Shown here: piece after piece, positions 1 to 12,595 of the stretch
Position numbering within the stretch: position 1 is the stretch's first letter
Layout of the letters: each line of letters begins with the position of its first letter
The notes under the pieces: model-generated
Seen by the model: only the letters and a program-made list of their open reading frames with translations
Databases searched by the model: none
What the model was told of the DNA's origin: nothing
Made by a program: the position numbers and the translations under genes
Source: Symsagittifera roscoffensis
Taxonomy: Eukaryota; Xenacoelomorpha; Acoela; Convolutidae
DNA: 64,000 nucleotides
Assembly: GCF_963678635.1 (NCBI RefSeq)
Contig: NW_026971671.1
Span: 38,556-102,555, forward strand
Direction of reading: 5' to 3'

Positions 1-1246
1 GAATGTTTTAACTATTTTTCTTCTTCATTAAACCTCAAAGTATTCTTCTATAAAAAAGATTAAGAGATTTTTTGCTAGTGCAAAGGTGTCTACTGCTATT
101 TTTATGCATTTAAAAAATGTCAAATTAGGGAAACTAGAAAGTTGGCAAAAGTTAAATAAAAAAAGAAAAGGAGGTAGTCAGCAGTTTAAAGAATTCATAG
201 TTGGTTTTTATGAGGGATCGAAAAACTAAAAAGAAGCTGCAAAAAACAATGAACAGAAGAACTAATATTTCTAAGGTATCTATAATAGAAATATACGAAG
301 TTGAAGAAATATTGCAAAAAAAGATGTTTTGAAGTGTTTTTTTAAGATATTGAACAGTTCGAAAGAGCAGCGTTTGAGAAATGATTTGTTTCTTCGAATT
401 ATTTTTTTTGGCTTGAAAATCGAGTGTGGTGGGATTTTTTATTGATTTTGACAAGTGTGTTGGTTTTGGGCATTTTTTGATGAAGAAAAGTCTGAAGGTC
501 TAGGAATGTGCTTCCTAGTTTATTTTTTTTTATTGGATAATAATGGTTTTGTGAAGTTATACCGATTTTAAGCTAAATGATAATGGCAGATTTTGTCGTT
601 AGGTTTATTCAATAATTTTGCATGTGGGAAATGTGGGGTAAAATTTGAGACAAAAACGTTGATTTTTGTACTGAATGATAGGGGAGGTTGTAAAGATTTT
701 ATTTTGTATATTTGATTTGTCAAATATGAGCGTGATGCCTTTTTTGAATTGTAGGTCTTTTAGTTACAGTTTCATATCGATTTGAAAATAGCAATTTGAT
801 GGCTAGTGAAGTGGTGTCAAAGTGGGGTGACGTCTCAAAATGATTCTGATTGGATAGTTTTGAACTATTTGTTCAAGTTTTAAAATAAAATATTGAGAAA
901 GAAACATTCGAAATAGTTTGAAATGATCTGAGTTTAAAGAAAGTATCTAATTAATTAGAGGTAACTTCTGAAATTCAACTTTCTTAAATTTTTTAAATTG
1001 TGGAATAAACGTTTTATAATCTTTTCGTGGCTGACTTCGGAGTCGTGATGATTTGCGCTGTCGTGATTTTCCTTTTGTTTCTTGTGGTAAAATTTTTCCT
1101 TCTAGTTTGCGATTAGTATTTTGTTTTGTGGTATTTGCTTTCGGTATTTCTGTAGATTTTCTGGTGAAGTGGTTTCAATTAGTTTGTTTTCATATGCATT
1201 TAGGAAAGATGATGAATCATTCAAGTTTTGATTTTTCTTTGGTCAT
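1..1246. other. AT-rich non-genic stretch
   Basis: I see no convincing gene here. Open frames on both strands are short, dominated by Phe/Leu/Ile/Lys codons and lack recognisable motifs, as expected by chance in AT-rich DNA. Confidence 0.5.
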
Positions 1247-1358
1247 TGTTCTCTGAGGGTTCAAGTTCAACTTTTAGTCCTGTAGAGGATCATAAATGCG
1301 TCTGTTCTCTGAGGGTTCAAGTTCAACTTTTAACCCTGTAGAGGATTATAAATGCGTC
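1247..1358. repeat. 56-bp tandem repeat, two units
   Basis: A 56-bp unit beginning TGTTCTCTGAGGGTTCAAG occurs at 1247-1302 and again at 1303-1358 with only a few substitutions. It lies beside the Ty3/gypsy remnant and could be derived from its 3' end, but that link is inferred. Confidence 0.85.
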
Positions 1359-1957
1359 AATTTGCAAAAGGTGTATTTTTTTGGGTAATATGTTATAATA
1401 ATGTTTCTATTTTGAACTCTTTTTTTGTTAGAATCTATAAATTTATTTGTAACATCAGTGGGTTTGTCAATTTTTGATTTGGTTCTTTTCGGATAGGTTG
1501 CTTTTTTCAGATATTCCTTCTTATGTTATAAAAATTGGTAAAAAAACATATGTTCCGATATATAAATTGGTGGCTGGTATCAATCGTGAACTTATTTCCG
1601 ATTGAAAGTTTTGTTTTTTAAAAGATTTTTGGCTATTCTTTGACAAATTTCCTTGCGTTTTTGTCTTGGTTTAAAGTCCATTCTGTATGTGTACCAGAAG
1701 CTAATTTTAGTAGTTTTAGAAGCTAATTCTTTTGTAGATTGACAATAACCTTGTGCGTTTTTTGAGGAAGTTGCTGTGAACACTATCGGTTTTCGGGGGT
1801 TTCGATTGAAAACCATTACATATAGTTATAGTCCTAGAGTCCTATTTATTATCATTTTCTTTTATGATACATCTAAGAAATTTCTGTAGAGAACGATTCA
1901 TAACGTCGACCAAAACATTAGTCCATGGGGCATGAGATATTCGGAGTTTAAGCCTAA

Positions 1958-2290
1958 ATGTTTTCTCTGATACTGCATTATTTTTGTATTTAGGGAACGT
2001 GAGACGGTAATGTGATGATTTCGTTACTTATGAATTCAGTGCCATTGTCTGTGACAAGAATTTCTGGTAATCCAATTTTGGCTATGAAATGTTCGTAGAG
2101 TTTTTTGTTTGCATAATAAGCTTTTCAATGATGTACAATGTTGAGTGCTACGTAGTGGGTGAATTCATCACTTATTTTCATTACTTATGAATTTTTTCTG
2201 AGGAGGACGATGTTTTGGTGTTGATATGGTTTATTCAATAGACATGTTCTGCAATCCTTACATAAAACTTTTTTCCAATTTGGTGCATTC
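1958..2290 (-). pseudogene. Ty3/gypsy integrase fragment (zinc-binding and core)
   Basis: Translation of the complement gives a C-x2-C segment (KDCRTCLLNKP) near 2225-2275, like the CC half of the integrase HHCC finger. It is followed near 2015-2110 by LYEHFIAKIGLPEILVTDNG then TEF, the integrase core 'G.P..I..DNG.EF' motif with its catalytic Asp. Stop codons lie between and after these pieces. The fragment sits directly downstream of the RNase H piece in transcriptional order, so both belong to one degraded pol gene. Confidence 0.75.
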
Positions 2291-2370
2291 GCAAAGTAAC
2301 AGTTTAAGATAAAGTTTGAGGATGTTTTCTCTGATCCTGCATGACTTTTGTATTTAGGGAACGTGAGACG
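1958..2370. repeat. 49-bp direct repeat inside the integrase remnant
   Basis: Positions 1958-2006 and 2322-2370 share a 49-bp sequence (ATGTTTTCTCTGAT, then TTTGTATTTAGGGAACGTGAGACG) with a few differences. The two copies bracket the recognisable integrase sequence in direct orientation. This suggests a local duplication or a recombination scar in the decayed element. Confidence 0.8.
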
Positions 2371-2914
2371 TGAAATGCTAGAAGTGTCATACTCAATGGT
2401 AGCCAGGGTACCTATGTTTCAGATGTTACGTTTTCCAAAAGGTTATTTTTCTCATTTTTTGCGTTATTGAAATTACTGAATTATCTAGGGAGTGTTCTGA
2501 TTCCCAAAACTGTGATATCTGGTTTCATGAGTTTTATTTTATTTTTATGCCAGGACTTTATTTGTCTAATTATAGGGTCGAGTTTTTGATATTTTTGTAA
2601 TAATTTTAGTGTTATTTTGTTTGTACTTGGCAGAAAAAAAAATTTGATTTTTGGTTTTTGAAAGAGGTATATTGTCCAAAGGGTCTTGCAAATTAAAAAA
2701 AATTATGGTGTTTTTCGAATTCAGTTTTCGGGGGTCCTGTTAAATTAATGCTATCTGTTAAGTTTTTTTTTCTATTAAAGGGAATAGATTTTTCTATACA
2801 ATTTTAGTTTAGATGATGGTTTTTTTTGTGTTGAAACTGATCCATGATGAATACGGTATCGGCTCAAATGTAGATTTTCCTACTAGATCGAATTCGTTAT
2901 GCTTATCTTGGCAA

Positions 2915-3637
2915 TCAATATATTATAAAAACATGTTGTAAATTTTTTAATTTTGAATTGTCGTGATCAGTTTTCACTGCAAAATTGCATTCCAATCGTG
3001 GTGATGTTTCGTCTTTTGCAAGGAAAAGTTTTGAATTTTGTGGTAATTCTACTGTAGTTTTCCTTGTTATTAGTTCAGATGATGTGTTTTGCCTAAATGT
3101 GTCTGGTAATGCAATGGTTTTTATATTACCAGACACCAGAGTATATATTATGGCTGTAAAATCTCTCATAAGTGTAGAGAAACTACGTTTGGCTTGTGTA
3201 AATATTCTTGAAATTGCTGAGATAAGGTTCATTTTGTTTCTACTTTTATGTGGATTGTTATAGCTTCAATTCCAAATTTTGAAGCGTCAGACATAGTATA
3301 AATTGGTTGACATGGATCTGGGATCGTGTTTGATATTAAATCTGTGAGGAGAAATTTTATTTCCTCAAAACTTTTTAGGTGTTCGAATGTCCATTCAAAA
3401 TCTTTTTGTCGTCTAAGGATATTATAAAACGGTCTGAGATATAGTTGCAATTAATAGACATATTAAAAAATTTATCACTCCAAGAATATCTTGGATTTTC
3501 CTTCTATTTAATGGTGGTTGAATTTCAAATAGAGCATATATGTGCAGATTTATTGGAGTGATTGTTTTTATAAAAGTGTTTTTTCGCGTGGTTTCTTTAA
3601 TTAGGGGGTTCGGACTACGTAGTAGCTCACTGTACAA
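2915..3637 (-). pseudogene. Ty3/gypsy RT-connection and RNase H fragment
   Basis: Minus-strand frames at 3422-3637, 3229-3450 and 2915-3232 join across frameshifts. The first resembles the RT thumb/connection (RRKIQDILGVINFL). The second carries FEWTFEHLKSFEEIKFLLT followed by MSDASKFGIEA, matching the F-W...AF..IK..L and TDAS..GIGAVL signature at the RT to RNase H junction. The third contains SRIFTQAKRSFSTLMRDFTA, the counterpart of the RNase H 'SR.L..AE..YST..RE..A' helix. The order and motifs are those of Ty3/gypsy RNase H. At least two frameshifts make it non-functional. Confidence 0.75.
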
Positions 3638-3639
3638 AT

Positions 3640-5873
3640 TTTTTATTGTTCACAAAAGCTCGGATATCCAAGTTTTTTGGGATTAACAGTTCGGTCGAAA
3701 ATCAGTTTTTTCGACAAAATTGGGGTGTTTCTCGTGTCTAAATGGGAGATAAGTAATATAATAAGGATAATAACCTATTAGTAGTCGTTAATCGATATTA
3801 CAATATACTCCTTTGCGCCAAAATATCCGAATTAAAACCCTTAACTCGGAAATTCGCAATCGATGGAGGGTGAAGACCGATCCAACTGTGCCCACCACGC
3901 TTAAGTTTTAATGAAATAGTAGCCGAACGATACTAAAATCGTATTAGCACTACCCTACAGTTGTTGTAGACGCTGTCCCTGATGCCCTCTGATGAGTCTG
4001 GAACACGTCTGTCAGCTTGCCGCTCTACCCTCCGGTCACCGGCAATTTTATCATTAACGTGCTTAAACACTCAAAACACTCTAAGGTGGGTACCTAAGCC
4101 ACCAACAAAATACTCGATCTCACAATCAGAAATGATGTAAAACAATCTGAAACAACAACAATGGGAAGGTCAGATCACATCCCGTCCGGAATTATTATGT
4201 GAACTCCCATTTTACACTTTTCTACTGTTTTTGGTCTTTTTTGTTTTCAAGTAAAATTGTTTTTGGCTTTTTCTTGGTTATATGCTATTTTCGGTCAGTT
4301 TTACGCTTTCCCTTCATTTTTTTTTGTCCCGGGACCTTGAGACAATTGGGCTTATGACTTCCGACTTAACCCTCTGGCCCCTGGAATTTTTGGTCTTAAC
4401 TAAGTTAAAGAGCTAAATAGTACCAGGCGGGGGGTCGGTACCTTCCGCCTAATACAATACAGGACAATAAGACATCTAACTCGGGCATATGCTTTTGAGA
4501 GGCCCACCCAGGAGCGCCATAAAAATGTCTATGTAACAGTTGCCCAAATACTACACAGTGACGGAGCGTAGAAAAAGTACCTATAGACGACTGGCCGGCG
4601 TCAGTTACCTAAACTCTACACGTTTTTCACCAAGTCGACCTAGCCAGTTGATTTTCTGGTCTGATTCGGGCTAAGCAAAAACTTACTTATTTCAGGCCGT
4701 CAGTCAAACTACTTTTGATCAGCTTCCGTTTACATGCGAAGATAATCACATAGCTGTGTCTCGGATCCCCAGACTACATGACTATCATTAAAAACACGGC
4801 TCGAATATACTATTTTACTATGTTTTTGGTGACATTTCTATAATAAATCCATTGGAGATGGGTTGAACCTGTCCTCTTTCTAGCTACTCATATTCTAAAA
4901 TAACAAATAATCTCGGTGTTAATTAAATTATTTAAGGCCTCAGAGTAGCTAAAAAGTTGGTTTTCTGTAGTCTTTCACCATATATGAGTCTCTGGAGGCC
5001 GAGCCTCCGCTTCCGCGCTCTTCCAGTAATAACGCCGTTATTACGCTAACTTCGTGCCCCTGAAGGGTACTGCTCCTTCTTTCATCGCAACTGAAGCCTC
5101 CTTTCTGGTTAATTACTTCCGTTAAGTGTCTTATCGTGCGTGATTGTCACAATAAGACGCTTCGCTTTTTCTGTCAACTTTCTTGACCGTCTGTCTCTCA
5201 CTAATTTGGTTGTTGTTGTGTTTTTTTTCCATTTTCCGGCTAAACTTGGCCACTTTTGCATTTCTCAGAAATGTAACGTCGCAATTCGAAGTTTTCTAAA
5301 AATTTTCTTCTAGAATATTTTAGCCTCATTCAAGTCAATATATGACGACTAAGGTTCCGCTCTGCCAATCCGGGGGAATGATAAACTTCATGGATTGAGC
5401 CAACATTTGTATTATTCTTGAGTGAGAGTTCTTGTAAGCGTGTGCTATCGTTGTGTTCTGGGCGAAGATTTCCGCTAAGGCTTTCTGCGTTTTTCAAATT
5501 GGGTTTTATGAAGTGGTGTAGTAAATTTAAAAGCGACTTCTATTTCGAGGTAGATTTAAAAACGTGTTTTTTTGATTTCAATACCGTCGATTTTTTTAAG
5601 AATTTTGTCTGTTTGATATTATTTTATTGGGGTTGATCTTTTTCAAAAGAGATTGATTCAATAATTTTTTTCTGGTGAAACTTATTCATTCTTGCGGGGA
5701 TTTTAGCAACAAGAAATGTGGTACACGTGTTTTCCATAAACCAAACTTTGGTTTCCTGTGCTTGGCGTGGTAGGTTCGCAATAACCAAGGTCATTTTACA
5801 AGGTAAGCGTGTTCCATGATATGGTATGGTATCACGTTTTAAATCAGGTGTTAATTAATTTTTTGAAATTGAG
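3640..5873. other. GC-richer block without recognisable genes
   Basis: From about 3780 to 5420 base composition is visibly richer in G and C than its surroundings, with segments such as CTGGAGGCCGAGCCTCCGC near 4992. No frame longer than about 70 codons is present and no rRNA or tRNA was recognised. It could be the 5' untranslated or gag part of the minus-strand gypsy copy, or an unrelated insertion. Confidence 0.4.
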
Positions 5874-6073
5874 NNNNNNNNNNNNNNNNNNNNNNNNNNN
5901 NNNNNNNNNNNNNNNNNNNNNNNNNNNNNNNNNNNNNNNNNNNNNNNNNNNNNNNNNNNNNNNNNNNNNNNNNNNNNNNNNNNNNNNNNNNNNNNNNNNN
6001 NNNNNNNNNNNNNNNNNNNNNNNNNNNNNNNNNNNNNNNNNNNNNNNNNNNNNNNNNNNNNNNNNNNNNNNNN
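5874..6073. other. Assembly gap, 200 Ns
   Basis: Exactly 200 consecutive N bases, a conventional gap size. Nothing can be said about the sequence inside, and frames spanning it are artefacts. The right flank contains CGATATCTCGAAAACTAGAAG, a repeat-like sequence that may have caused the break. Confidence 0.98.
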
Positions 6074-6453
6074 AGAAAAATCCAAAAAAAAAATCAAAAA
6101 ACCTCGATATCTCGAAAACTAGAAGGATTTGGGAGGTCATTTTTTTAGACAAAAAAGCTGATATATAGCTGGTACTCCTGTAGCATGCAACCAACGGGTA
6201 TGGGTTTTAAATTTTTTTTATAAGCCAATTATATGTTTCACTAATTCATGGTTTTGTACAAGGTATACTTTCAAAGAATTGCCGAAATTGCCAAAATTTC
6301 TGAAAAAGAACAACTTTTGACGTGTGCAGGTATCAAATTCAGAACCCGCAGCTTATTAAAAAGTTTACAAGCGCGATATCGCATCGAGAAGCGCTCAATT
6401 TTGCGTTTACAAAATGGTTCGAACAGAAGGCTGCTATCAGAATTTCTAGTAGC

Positions 6454-7525
6454 TCATTTTGCATTTTGAAAAACAAATAAATCATTCAGAAAGCTATCAT
6501 TATGAACACCAATAACTGATTTAAGAGCAATTTTCAATAGCTCATAGAGATGATACTCATAAACGGTTAACAAACTATATTTTTCAAAAATATCATTACT
6601 ACGATCTCGACGTTTTCTGAAAAAAATGAATTTGAGGATTTTCTTTTGTAAAACATTAAGTTGTTCCAGCTCCGAATAGCTGCAACATCCATAAATTAAA
6701 ATGCCATACTGGAGAATGGGAACGACATTGCTACTGTAGTTATCGATCATTTGAGACCTCGGCACGTAGTGCCGTAGCTTTGAAACTATACCGCATTGTT
6801 TACTAAGTTTCTTTTTGACGAAATCGAAATGACTTTTAAAAGAAAATTTGGAGTCTATGTAAATGCCTAAATATTTACAAACAGGTTTTGTATTTATCGA
6901 GCAAGAGTTTAACTGAAATAAATGATTGGAAGCACTTAACTTTACATTCATTTGAACTGTTTTGGATAGGTTAATCACCAATTTATTTGCATGTAGCCAG
7001 TTATTTAAAGACGTCATGTCTTTTTGAACGTCAATTATTTGACAACCTATTGATGTTAGATTCGTATCGTCTGCGAATAGCAAAACTTCCGATGTTTCGC
7101 ATGCTTTAGGAAGGTCATTTATATATAATAGAAAAAGCAAGGGACCTAAAATTGAGCCTTGTGGTACACCACAATCTATTTTACTCCAGCTAGATGAAAC
7201 ACCATTTACTACAACTCGATGTATGCGATTACTGATATTTGAGCTCAACCATTTTAAACAGTTACCCCTAAACCCATACATATCCAAAATTTATAGCAAG
7301 ATATTATGGTCAATAGTGTCAAAAGCTTTCTTCAAGTCAAGGAAAAAACTAAAAATTTCATTCGAAGAAGAATACATTCTAATTTTTTTGGTAAGTTCAG
7401 CAAGTGCATCAATTGTGCTATGCTTATTACGAAAACCAAATTGTTTTGCATAAAAGAGAGAAAAATTCTCTAAATAAGAATAAATACGGTTATACATAAT
7501 GCGCTCATAGATTTTACTCCAAACA
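6454..7525 (-). pseudogene. Non-LTR retrotransposon (LINE) reverse transcriptase, one in-frame stop
   Basis: The minus strand encodes a LINE-type reverse transcriptase in one frame, interrupted only by a TAA at 7291-7293. The N-terminal part (about 7525-7294) reads KIYERIMYNRIYSYLEN, QFGFRNKHSTIDAL and FLDLKKAFDTIDHNILL, which are RT blocks 1-3. The C-terminal part carries GVPQGSILGPLLFLLYIND (block 4) and LLFADDTNL (the catalytic FADD box), then thumb motifs such as CKYLGIYID. The clade looks Jockey/CR1-like. No endonuclease domain is visible upstream, so this is a 5'-truncated copy. Because a single stop is the only lesion, the insertion is fairly young compared with the two gypsy remnants. 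Confidence 0.9.
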
Positions 7526-8056
7526 ATTACTCCAAGAACGAACAGACACTATTTTAGGGTGATCTCTTTTTGGAATTCGCCGCTGTGTTAAAGCATGCAG
7601 ATCAATGAATATCAATCAAAAGAAGGTTGCTATTAGAAAATTGTTTTAAAATTATAATGGAAACAAAAACAAAAAAACACACAATTGATTTTGGCATCTG
7701 TTCCAAAGCAAGCAGGTCAGTTAATGTTGTTCAAAGGTGACTATAAATCGCGAACAACTTTAATTGCATTAAATTGAGTTTTGAAGTCAGCAACTGTTGC
7801 AACGTGAAGATTGATTTGTCATATTAAAATGTCCTAATAGTTGCTATATATGCACATTGATAAACTCAATGCACATTGAGAAACTCGCATTTGGACCTTG
7901 GCATTTGCTTCAAAACATGGAACTCAAAGCTTATTTGACTTAACCTGATCATGAATCGAATACTAATCGCAGAAAAAACGTACACATTGCATACAACATG
8001 ACTTGACATATCTTAAAGCTTTCGTTCACAAACGATTAAAGAAAGTAACAACATCA
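7526..8056. other. Non-coding stretch upstream of the LINE
   Basis: No recognisable endonuclease or gag-like sequence of the LINE continues here in any frame. The duplicated phrase 'GCACATTGA.AAACTC' near 7850-7885 is the only local structure I noticed. Confidence 0.35.
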
Positions 8057-8248
8057 CGAGGCCAAACTGTGCATTTTGTGCATTGTAAGCGCATTCCGCA
8101 ACAAGGACGCTCCCTTTATTCTTCTTTTGTTCTTTCCTTCTCTTCGATCGTTCCGACAGAATTTTAAAATGTTTGAAGATTTGTCTCTGAAATCCAGGAA
8201 CATACAGACACAAAATTGTGCTCCTATCCAGTGCACAGTTTGGCCTCG
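8057..8248. mobile_element. Small TIR element 'CGAGGCC', copy 1
   Basis: A 192-bp element bounded by perfect 17-bp inverted repeats: CGAGGCCAAACTGTGCA at the left, with its reverse complement ending at 8248. The interior, including GACGCTCCCTTTATTCTTC, recurs in copies at 14311, 15633 and 16618. It has no coding capacity and behaves like a MITE. Minus-strand ORFs over it are artefacts of the repeat. Confidence 0.85.
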
Positions 8249-11200
8249 AAATTAAATTTTTTTTTTGGCAGAAAAAATCAAAGATTGAGTTTTATCTTTT
8301 TCATAGATTGATCTAGGCATGCATAATCAAGCCATTTAAAATAAGTATGCGTTTTGAGCGTTTTTGAACAAAAATTATCCCGATAAACGGAAAAAATCCA
8401 ACTTTTGTGTATCCAGGACTACCATATACACACAAAAATTAAATTTTGTAAGCACAATTTTTTTGGAAAATGTTTGTTGGTGTAACAAATTTGTTTTGCG
8501 GTAGAAAAAAATAATTGGATCAATTTAAAACTTACTTGGAAAATGATTGTGTCGCCGTGAAAAAAAGCTAGTCATACAATTTCCATATCTGGAAATTCTA
8601 TATTAATCAATTTATTCAAAAACTAAAACCTCTGTTTTTTTCTCACCACACTGATCCATTAGAATCAAACAGCCGCGAAAATTTGTTCAAGTTTTTTCAA
8701 ATCTTTTCTGAAACTGAATGAAAATTTTACGACAAATAGTTTTCGATTCACATGATGCATGGAATTGTATCATAAGCATTTTTGGTGTATGGATTTCAGC
8801 CTGGGCATTCTACAAATCTTTGAAATTGATCAGTTCCTGTGAATCCTCAAATTCAATCAAATGCAGCTTCTGTTTACTCTGATGAACATACTTTTATAGA
8901 CTCGGTGGAGTTTTTAGTATTCACTGAGAATAACAGAACGTTTCTCAAAGCATTAAAAGGCGTGAACTTATGATTCAGTGCACTATGAAATGCATGAAAT
9001 AAATATATCAGAAAAAAAACGAAAAAATTACCAGGATTATGATACTGGGCCAGGATTCGAAAACCAGCAGCCATGCGGAATCAAATCAAAAGCAAAGAGT
9101 ACAACGAGAAAGCTAAAACGAGACAACTGATGAGCCTAACAAGTCTTCTAATATCGAACCAAAGAATTGTTCAAAATTTTCGGCCCTAAATAGCATAATC
9201 TAAACATCAGCTACGTGATTCACAAGACATATGTTTCTTTCTGAGAATTATTCATTTGGCGACAGTTATACATCAATATACGTTGGTTTCAGCGGAGAAA
9301 TAGTGACATTTAAAACTCTTTTAAATTATCATATCAGTCAAACGTTTTGTGACAAAACAGATTCAACCTCTCTTAACTGAAATTTTCTTATTTCCGTCAA
9401 TATGTAAAGATTTTGTCCTTTTTTAATATATGTTCTTCTCACTTTTTTATGCACTTCATGGAAGTAATTTATAAAAAAAAGCATTGACGAAAAAATGAAC
9501 TGCAATAAGTCCTTGTATTTATTCAAAAACCTGCAAAAACTTGAGTCGCATCTTCAACCCAGAAATCAAATTTAAATTTTGAGACTGTGTTACAAAAAAA
9601 CGTGGCAAAATTTGATGGTGATTTAGCAAACTTGTCCATGAGTGTTAACAGAAATCAGTTCGATGTTTCAAACCCGATTCCATCCATTCTCAAAACTGTT
9701 TTTGAGAATGATCAACATAATTTTTTGGTTGAACTTTCTGCGAAATTGTTTTTTTTTCTTTGTTGTTTCAGGATTTGAGAGATACTTGAAAATGATCGTC
9801 TACAAAAATTAAGAGAATGAAAAAAATTTTCCTGAGAAAAAATTGCTGCTTTTAGACGCGTTGTATGAAATTAAGCATCAATGAAATAAAAACTAAGTAC
9901 ACTGTATGCTAGATCTGTAGTTTTTTTTTGTAAAAAAAATGTAAGGTCATTCATGATTATTTCTGCGAGTCAGTTTAAAGAGAACTAAAAGGGTCAAGAA
10001 TACTTCGTTTATTTTCGTAAGTGGATGTGAAAACAAACAGGATTTGAAAAATCTTTCGAAAAAAATGCTAAAATACATAGCAATTTTTTTCACAAAACTT
10101 AAAATTGATTACAAACTAAATGAATAAGTTCACTAAGAGTTTGAAAAATGGTTTCATTGCTGTTGTTTCTAATTGCAGATTGTTTTTTTAATGGTATGAG
10201 TGGCTTAACTATTTTGTTTTGCAAAATTACGGGGTTTCAAAAATTTATTTGTCTAATTCTCAGCTCAAGAAACCCATGAAGATAGATTTCAATTTATTTT
10301 TCGCAAAGTTATAAATTGGTTTTAGTTTTTTTTATATCTTGCAATTATAGAATGGTTGGAAAGTTGTTCGGTTCTTTAACTGGAATGTTTTAGAACGTTT
10401 TAAAACTCTTGTAATTTGCTAGATCATCTTTCGAATGTAGCAGAATCAAGGTTGAGTACAATATTTTTATGCTTTCAAAACTGATTGTGGGCTGGATTGG
10501 AAAACTTCAGTTTCGGTGTGTTTCAATGTTGAAGTATTTTTTTTTCAGTTTTTTTGTGGTACACCTCCTTGAGATTTACAATCTAATATGTTTTATGCAG
10601 CTTTCATTATCTATCATTCCCGAAACTTTAGTTCTGAAGAAAACAAAATTGACCCTACAGCTACAATTAAATTGCAAAAACCCCAAAAAAAAATTACAAT
10701 AAACTTGAAAGAATCTAACAAATCATTCAAATTAATTATTTTTAGCGGCTGTTCCGAATTTGAAAATTCAAAGAAATAATAGTCTTTTTCCTGATACAAT
10801 GACATCGGTTACGTGCTGCAAGGAGACTTTGAAAAACATCTCAAGTCTCAAGCTTCATCCACTAATTCTGGATATTGCAATTGTTCAGCAGCATCTTGTA
10901 GTGAAGTCAGGTCAAAAACTAGAATCTAATGATTCAAATAGTCAAACATAGCAACAGCTGGAAATTGAATTTGTTAATATATCAAGATTATGACAAGATC
11001 TCGCAACAGCTGAGTTTGTATTAAATGCAAACGCTATTCATCTTATTGGAAAAATATTTTAAATATTTTCCTGGTTTTTACGAGGTAGAATCATAAATGT
11101 TTTTGGTATAGTTTCAATGTAATTGTAATGAGCAGGTCCTCTTTCCAGATACCATTGCATTTATTGATGGTTAGGTTAAAAATGAAACTGGCCTATCCAA

Positions 11201-11505
11201 TCTTGCCAATCTGGCCGTTTATTATCAGGTTTCAAGAGTTACTAGTCGGACAAAGGCTCCTCTTTTTTTGATGTCTTGAATTCGGATAAATCTCGTGTGG
11301 TTATGACTCGGCATGGCGGCTTGGCATAAAATGGAGCAGGTTACTGTTTGTAAATTGCATCTGAAATTTACTGGTACTGCTGTTGAGCAAGCTCACTCGA
11401 TTTTTTCGATGCAAAATGGCCTTTCGCGGATTTTTACGAACGATTGAGTGTAGTAGTTTGCTCCATCGCAAGTGTACGGAATTTGGCGGTTTTAGAAGAC
11501 ATAAT
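8249..11505. other. AT-rich non-genic stretch
   Basis: No gene, TIR element or splice-bounded exon could be supported. Short frames, for example around 9587-9778 and 10469-10951, have low-complexity AT-rich composition. Confidence 0.45.
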
Positions 11506-11553
11506 TAAAATTACGGGTGTAAGCACGAGTAAAATTACGGGTGTAAACACGAG
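11506..11553. repeat. 24-bp tandem repeat, two units
   Basis: The 24-bp unit TAAAATTACGGGTGTAAGCA followed by CGAG occurs twice head to tail with a single substitution. Confidence 0.8.
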
Positions 11554-12595
11554 TAAACAAAGTGTTTCAATCAAAATTCACCCGTTACAATCCGCCAGAT
11601 TCTAGGCTGCAGTTGCATGGAACACTACGCGAGATTTGGGCTCTAGACTCAAAATTAAACAGGAGTGAAGACTCAAATGTAGAAAAATTGTAGCTTTGGG
11701 CCTGCATTTTTACTTATATCTAGCACAGAGCCTCATCATAATTTCATGTTTTGACAAAATTCAGTCTGCAAGATGTGTTTTCGAACTATCGCAAGCGGAT
11801 GACTTTCAGACCATTTTCTTAACGTACATGACAATCCAACGGATTCAGCATCATCTGCAGAGACCTTACAGTGCAAAAAAAAAAACCATCAAATGGTTTC
11901 ACATGATTCATTGTGCTTATAACTTAAAACCGAAATCAAGAAAAAGCGCTTGAGAATTTTGGGTTGTGCGCGAGTTGGAGGGGAGTCCAACATGAGAATT
12001 CTGTTCCGGTTGTGTTCCGGATTCCTCGCTCAAACGGTTTTTAAGTCGATAGTATCTCGAAAGTTTCATTTTTTCGATCGGTGATGACAATTAAAGCATC
12101 AGTTATTTTAACTGAAAAAAAATCTGATCCGTTTTTCGGAAAAAAAATTTACAATGATTTGAGCGATTTCTGTTAAAGTTTTTTTGATTTTAAAAGCAAC
12201 CCACGTACTTGCCTTCCAGGTGCAGGTGTGCATTTCGTATTGCATTCATCGCCTCTCAAACTGGTAAATTGTGACTTTGCGCTTTTGATCTTTACTGTCT
12301 GCTTTGCCATTTGTAGTTGAGTTAAATCAATGTTGTTCGAGCGAACAATTTTTCAACGATCTTCAATTTAAAAAATGGCGGTTGATAGCTTGCAACTGGG
12401 ACGTAATAGTCACGTAAGTTTTTCTGTTTGCATACGAAACAAAAATGAAGTTCATTTACTCTATAGATGCGTTGTTTATCGAATGTAAAAACTCTTTAAA
12501 AGATAAATTTGGAGAAAGTAATAATATATTTTTTGAACCCCTGTTGCATCTCGGCTTTTCTTTGGTTTCAAATTGGCGTGGAAGTATGCGTCCGA

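Larger units (their letters stand above)
1592..3637 (-). mobile_element. Degenerate Ty3/gypsy-type retrotransposon pol (copy 1)
   Basis: Reading the minus strand from 3637 downward gives the end of a reverse transcriptase/connection region, then RNase H, then integrase, which is the pol order of Ty3/gypsy elements. Frames are interrupted by many stops and shifts, so the element is dead. No gag, protease or LTR pair was found around it. The 1592-1816 minus-strand frame is basic and may be pol tail, but it is not recognisable. GC-richer sequence from about 3.7 to 5.4 kb could be the 5' part of the same element. Confidence 0.7.

Noticed and set aside
3950-4020. CTGATGAG with nearby GAAC resembling a hammerhead ribozyme core
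   Set aside because: No complementary stem II or stem III and no correctly placed GAAA were found.
5809-6194. Open frames crossing the gap
   Set aside because: They consist mostly of N codons and have no meaning.
7938-8236. Minus-strand frames repeated at 8.0, 14.3, 15.6 and 16.7 kb
   Set aside because: They lie within the non-coding TIR element family and are repeated only because the element is.
9035-9080. Reverse-strand TTCGAATCC resembling a tRNA T-loop
   Set aside because: No acceptor, D-arm or anticodon-arm pairing could be built around it.
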